A stretch of DNA of 45,751 bases from positions 1 through 45,751 of the forward strand of contig CAJXNI010000020.1 in the NCBI GenBank assembly GCA_913057235.1, read 5' to 3'. How positions within the stretch are numbered: the first letter of the stretch is position 1; every line of letters starts with the position of its first letter. Shown here one piece after another: positions 43,467 through 45,751 of this stretch. The position numbers were made by a program, and so were the translations under genes. Source of the stretch: an uncultured Bacteroidota bacterium. Lineage in GTDB: Bacteria > Bacteroidota > Bacteroidia > Flavobacteriales > Schleiferiaceae. The notes below the pieces were generated by a model, which had not been told where the DNA came from, searched no databases, and saw only the letters and a program-made list of their open reading frames with translations.

Positions 43467-43482
43467 TTTTTTTTTTGCACTT

Positions 43483-43572
43483 CCCTGATTAGTGTTGACC
43501 GGTTTTCATTGTTTTGATAATCAAAAATAGTTAATACGGGCCTCACTTTAAAGTGGTCAACCTATATCAGGG
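43483..43572. repeat. 90-bp inverted-repeat element (MITE-like or IS end remnant)
   Basis: Terminal repeats CCCTGATTAGTGTTGACC and GGTCAACCTATATCAGGG match at 14 of 18 positions when inverted. The interior holds TTTTGATAATCAAAA and CACTTTAAAGTG palindromes. It lies between the methyltransferase and recG. It could be two abutted IS ends, a MITE, or a two-way terminator. No exact target duplication was seen. Confidence 0.5.
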
Positions 43573-43578
43573 ACGTAC

Positions 43579-43622
43579 AAGACATCCAACATCTAACATC
43601 GGTCATCCAACATGCCACATCC
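43579..43622. repeat. low-complexity ATCCAACATC-type repeat
   Basis: Irregular tandem units (CATCCAACATC, TAACATCGGTC, ATCCAACATG, CCACATC) just after the inverted-repeat element. A related string occurs after the porin at about 15727-15765. Probably intergenic spacer; no gene is seen. Confidence 0.4.
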
Positions 43623-43632
43623 CGCTTTCCCC

Positions 43633-45735
43633 TCAACTCACCCGGCCCCAATCTATTTTACCGGCTTTGCGCTGATTAAATTGTTGCAGAAGTGCTTGAT
43701 TTTTAGGCAGGGTCAATTTCGGGTCTTCGGTAAGCAGGTCTTTCACCGCCTGGCGGCTCAGCTCTACCAGATCACCATCGCGGGTGAGGTCGGCTAGTTG
43801 TAAGTTGAGCAGCCCGCTTTGCCGGGTGCCCATGAGATCTCCCGGACCGCGCAGCTTCATGTCTACCTCGGCTATTTCAAAACCATCCTGGGTGCGCACC
43901 ATGGTTTTCAGGCGGGTTTTGGCATCCGCGCTCAGCTTGGGCCCACTCATTAAAATGCAGTAGCTTTTTTCCGCTCCGCGCCCCACGCGCCCTCGCAATT
44001 GGTGCAATTGGCTTAAGCCGAAACGCTCGGCACTTTCAATGACCATTACACTGGCATTAGGCACGTTTACGCCTACTTCAATTACGGTGGTGGCCACCAT
44101 AATTTGCGTTTTGCCCTGCACAAACTGCTCCATTTCGTAGTCCTTGTCTTCAGGCTTCATTTTCCCGTGTACGATGCTCACGCTGTACTGCGGTCGCGGA
44201 AAAGCCCGCACCACACTTTCGTAGCCGTCCATGAGATCTTTGTAATCCATTTTTTCACTTTCCTCAATCAGCGGATACACCATGTACACTTGCCGGCCCT
44301 TGGCAATTTCTTCCTTGAGGAAGCCAAAAACGCGCAGACGGTTTTGATCAAAGCGATGCACGGTCTGAATGGGCTTGCGGCCAGGGGGTAGCTCGTCTAT
44401 CACCGAAAGGTCTAAATTGCCGTACACACTCATGGCCAGCGTGCGGGGAATGGGCGTGGCGGTCATCACCAGGATGTGGGGCGGTAAGCTGTTTTTCTTC
44501 CACAGCCGGGCGCGTTGCGCCACTCCAAAACGGTGTTGCTCATCCACCACCGCCAGGCCCAGGTTTTGGTATTGAACCTTGTCTTCCAAGAGGGCGTGGG
44601 TGCCAATTAAAATATGGAGTTGACCATTTTCCAGGTGGGCGTGAATTTCTTTACGTTGAGCCGTTTTGGTAGAGCCAGTGAGCAGCGCTACGTTCACCGG
44701 AAGGTCTTGGGTAAGCTCGGTAAGGCCGATGTAATGCTGCTTGGCTAAAATCTCCGTAGGCGCCATCAGGCAGGCCTGAAAGCCATTGTCTACGGCCAGT
44801 AGCATGGCCATGAGCGCTACAATGGTTTTTCCGCTGCCCACATCGCCCTGCAAGAGGCGATTCATGTGTTGCCCGCGCGCCATGTCTTGCCGAATTTCTT
44901 TGATTACCCGCTTTTGCGCTTCGGTAAGGGCAAAGGGCAAAATTTGGTGGTAAAAGGTGTTGAAGGTATCTCCCACCCGGCTGAAAGGAAAGCCCTTAAA
45001 CTTGGTGGCGTGCATTTTTTTCTGCCGAAGCATCTCCAGTTGCAAAAAGAAAAGTTCTTCAAACTTCAGGCGTTGCCGGGCTTTTTCCATCGCCTCTAGG
45101 CCACTGGGAAAATGCACTTCCATAAAGGCTGCCTCGCGGGGCATCAGCTGATAATTCTGTAGAAAATCAGCCGGAAAAAATTCGGGTAACTGGCCTTTGA
45201 GTTGGGGCAGCAGGGTGCGGGTGAGTTTGGCCAGGCTTTTATTGTTGAGACCGCGCTGGTTTAATTTTTCGGTGCTGGGGTAGAGGGGCTGCAAACCTTG
45301 CAGCGGACTTTTCTTAAAATCAGCTTCGGTTTCCAGTTCAGGGTGGGGGAAGCTTAGTTGCCCTTTGAAAATATTGGGCTTGCCGTATAAAATGTAGGTG
45401 GTTCCAACCTGCAGACTTTTTTTAATCCACTGCGCACCTTTAAACCACACTAGCTCTACGCTGCCGGTTTCGTCTTCAAAGTGCGCCACCAGCCTTTTGC
45501 TGCGGCCCTTGCCGGTCACTTCGTGCAGATTGGTGATTTTGCCTTTGAGCTGCACCTCCGCTTCTGCGGAAGCGATTTGCCCGATTTTGTAAAACCGGGA
45601 GCGGTCTACGTAGCGGTAGGGGTAGAACTTGAGCAAATCAGCAAAGCGAAAGATGCCTAGCTCTTTTTGCAGAAGCTCCGCTTTGGCGGGCCCTACGCCT
45701 TTGAGGTATTCTATGGAAGTGCTGAGATTGGCCAC
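43633..45735 (-). CDS. recG: ATP-dependent DNA helicase RecG
   Basis: 700-aa branch-migrating helicase that remodels stalled forks and Holliday junctions. The start is a GTG read on the minus strand (first residues MANLSTSIEYLKGVGPAKAELL, split here). Domains in order are the N-terminal wedge/OB region (residues ~60-150), Walker A GDVGSGKT, Walker B VVDEQHRF, MTATPIPRTLA, and the second helicase lobe with ATTVIEVGVNVPNA and QLRGRVGRG, ending with the TRG region LRGPGDLMGTRQSG. Length is normal and all motifs are intact. The start is 16 bases from the window edge. Confidence 0.96.
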   Translation of the reverse strand: MANLSTSIEYLKGVGPAKAELLQKELGIFRFADLLKFYPYRYVDRSRFYKIGQIASAEAEVQLKGKITNLHEVTGKGRSKRLVAHFEDETGSVELVWFKGAQWIKKSLQVGTTYILYGKPNIFKGQLSFPHPELETEADFKKSPLQGLQPLYPSTEKLNQRGLNNKSLAKLTRTLLPQLKGQLPEFFPADFLQNYQLMPREAAFMEVHFPSGLEAMEKARQRLKFEELFFLQLEMLRQKKMHATKFKGFPFSRVGDTFNTFYHQILPFALTEAQKRVIKEIRQDMARGQHMNRLLQGDVGSGKTIVALMAMLLAVDNGFQACLMAPTEILAKQHYIGLTELTQDLPVNVALLTGSTKTAQRKEIHAHLENGQLHILIGTHALLEDKVQYQNLGLAVVDEQHRFGVAQRARLWKKNSLPPHILVMTATPIPRTLAMSVYGNLDLSVIDELPPGRKPIQTVHRFDQNRLRVFGFLKEEIAKGRQVYMVYPLIEESEKMDYKDLMDGYESVVRAFPRPQYSVSIVHGKMKPEDKDYEMEQFVQGKTQIMVATTVIEVGVNVPNASVMVIESAERFGLSQLHQLRGRVGRGAEKSYCILMSGPKLSADAKTRLKTMVRTQDGFEIAEVDMKLRGPGDLMGTRQSGLLNLQLADLTRDGDLVELSRQAVKDLLTEDPKLTLPKNQALLQQFNQRKAGKIDWGRVS

Positions 45736-45751
45736 CCTGCGAAAATAGGGC

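Overview
The window comes from a Bacteroidota genome, most likely a marine-type Flavobacteriales or relative. The signs are type IX secretion (T9SS) C-terminal sorting domains on several secreted proteins, -7 promoter boxes of the TAnnTTTG type, little Shine-Dalgarno sequence before starts, a lone UpxY-type NusG paralogue, DUF4212/SSS acetate-type transport and acidic stretches after lipobox cysteines. No tRNA, rRNA, CRISPR array or intact insertion sequence was seen. No gene-free stretch exceeds 300 bases.

Layout. 1-8.6 kb: a fatty-acid oxidation locus (thiolase, cut by the window edge, and a VLCAD-sized acyl-CoA dehydrogenase behind a perfect 16-bp palindrome). It is interrupted by two tandem T9SS PKD proteins and an ECF sigma factor coupled to a membrane-anchored beta-barrel-like protein. 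8.6-13.7 kb (minus strand): a PEGA-repeat secreted protein and a large T9SS-exported metallophosphoesterase/5'-nucleotidase, with a cytochrome c remnant between them. 13.9-25.0 kb: a coherent short-chain fatty acid block of InsA-like DNA-binding protein, porin, DUF4212 subunit, SSS symporter, an unannotated 57-aa membrane peptide, CrbS-like SSS-histidine kinase, single-domain response regulator, PrpE-type acyl-CoA synthetase and acetyl-CoA synthetase. Uptake, sensing and activation sit in two adjacent transcription units. 25.1-26.5 kb: two broken genes. 26.5-30.0 kb: flavin reductase-like protein, then a small Cys-motif membrane protein, an MbnP-family lipoprotein, an MbnH/MauG-type dihaem peroxidase and a DUF3365 haem lipoprotein, a likely copper/haem island without methanobactin genes.

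30-45.7 kb: mostly ordinary genes (thioesterase, Dps, DUF1015, HupE-like and DUF6702 pair, sulfotransferase-like protein, UpxY, LysE exporter, BNR/Asp-box protein, PepE, AlkD-like, ElbB, GpmI, HAD, Map, methyltransferase, RecG), with a pirin pseudogene and two small inverted-repeat elements that look like MITEs or decayed IS ends. The genes work mainly in two-carbon and fatty-acid use (thiolase, acyl-CoA dehydrogenase, acetate uptake and activation), surface/secreted interaction (T9SS proteins) and metal/haem handling. The best candidates for something new are the Cys-motif/MbnP/MbnH trio, the acetate block with its 57-aa peptide and InsA-like neighbour, and the inverted-repeat elements.
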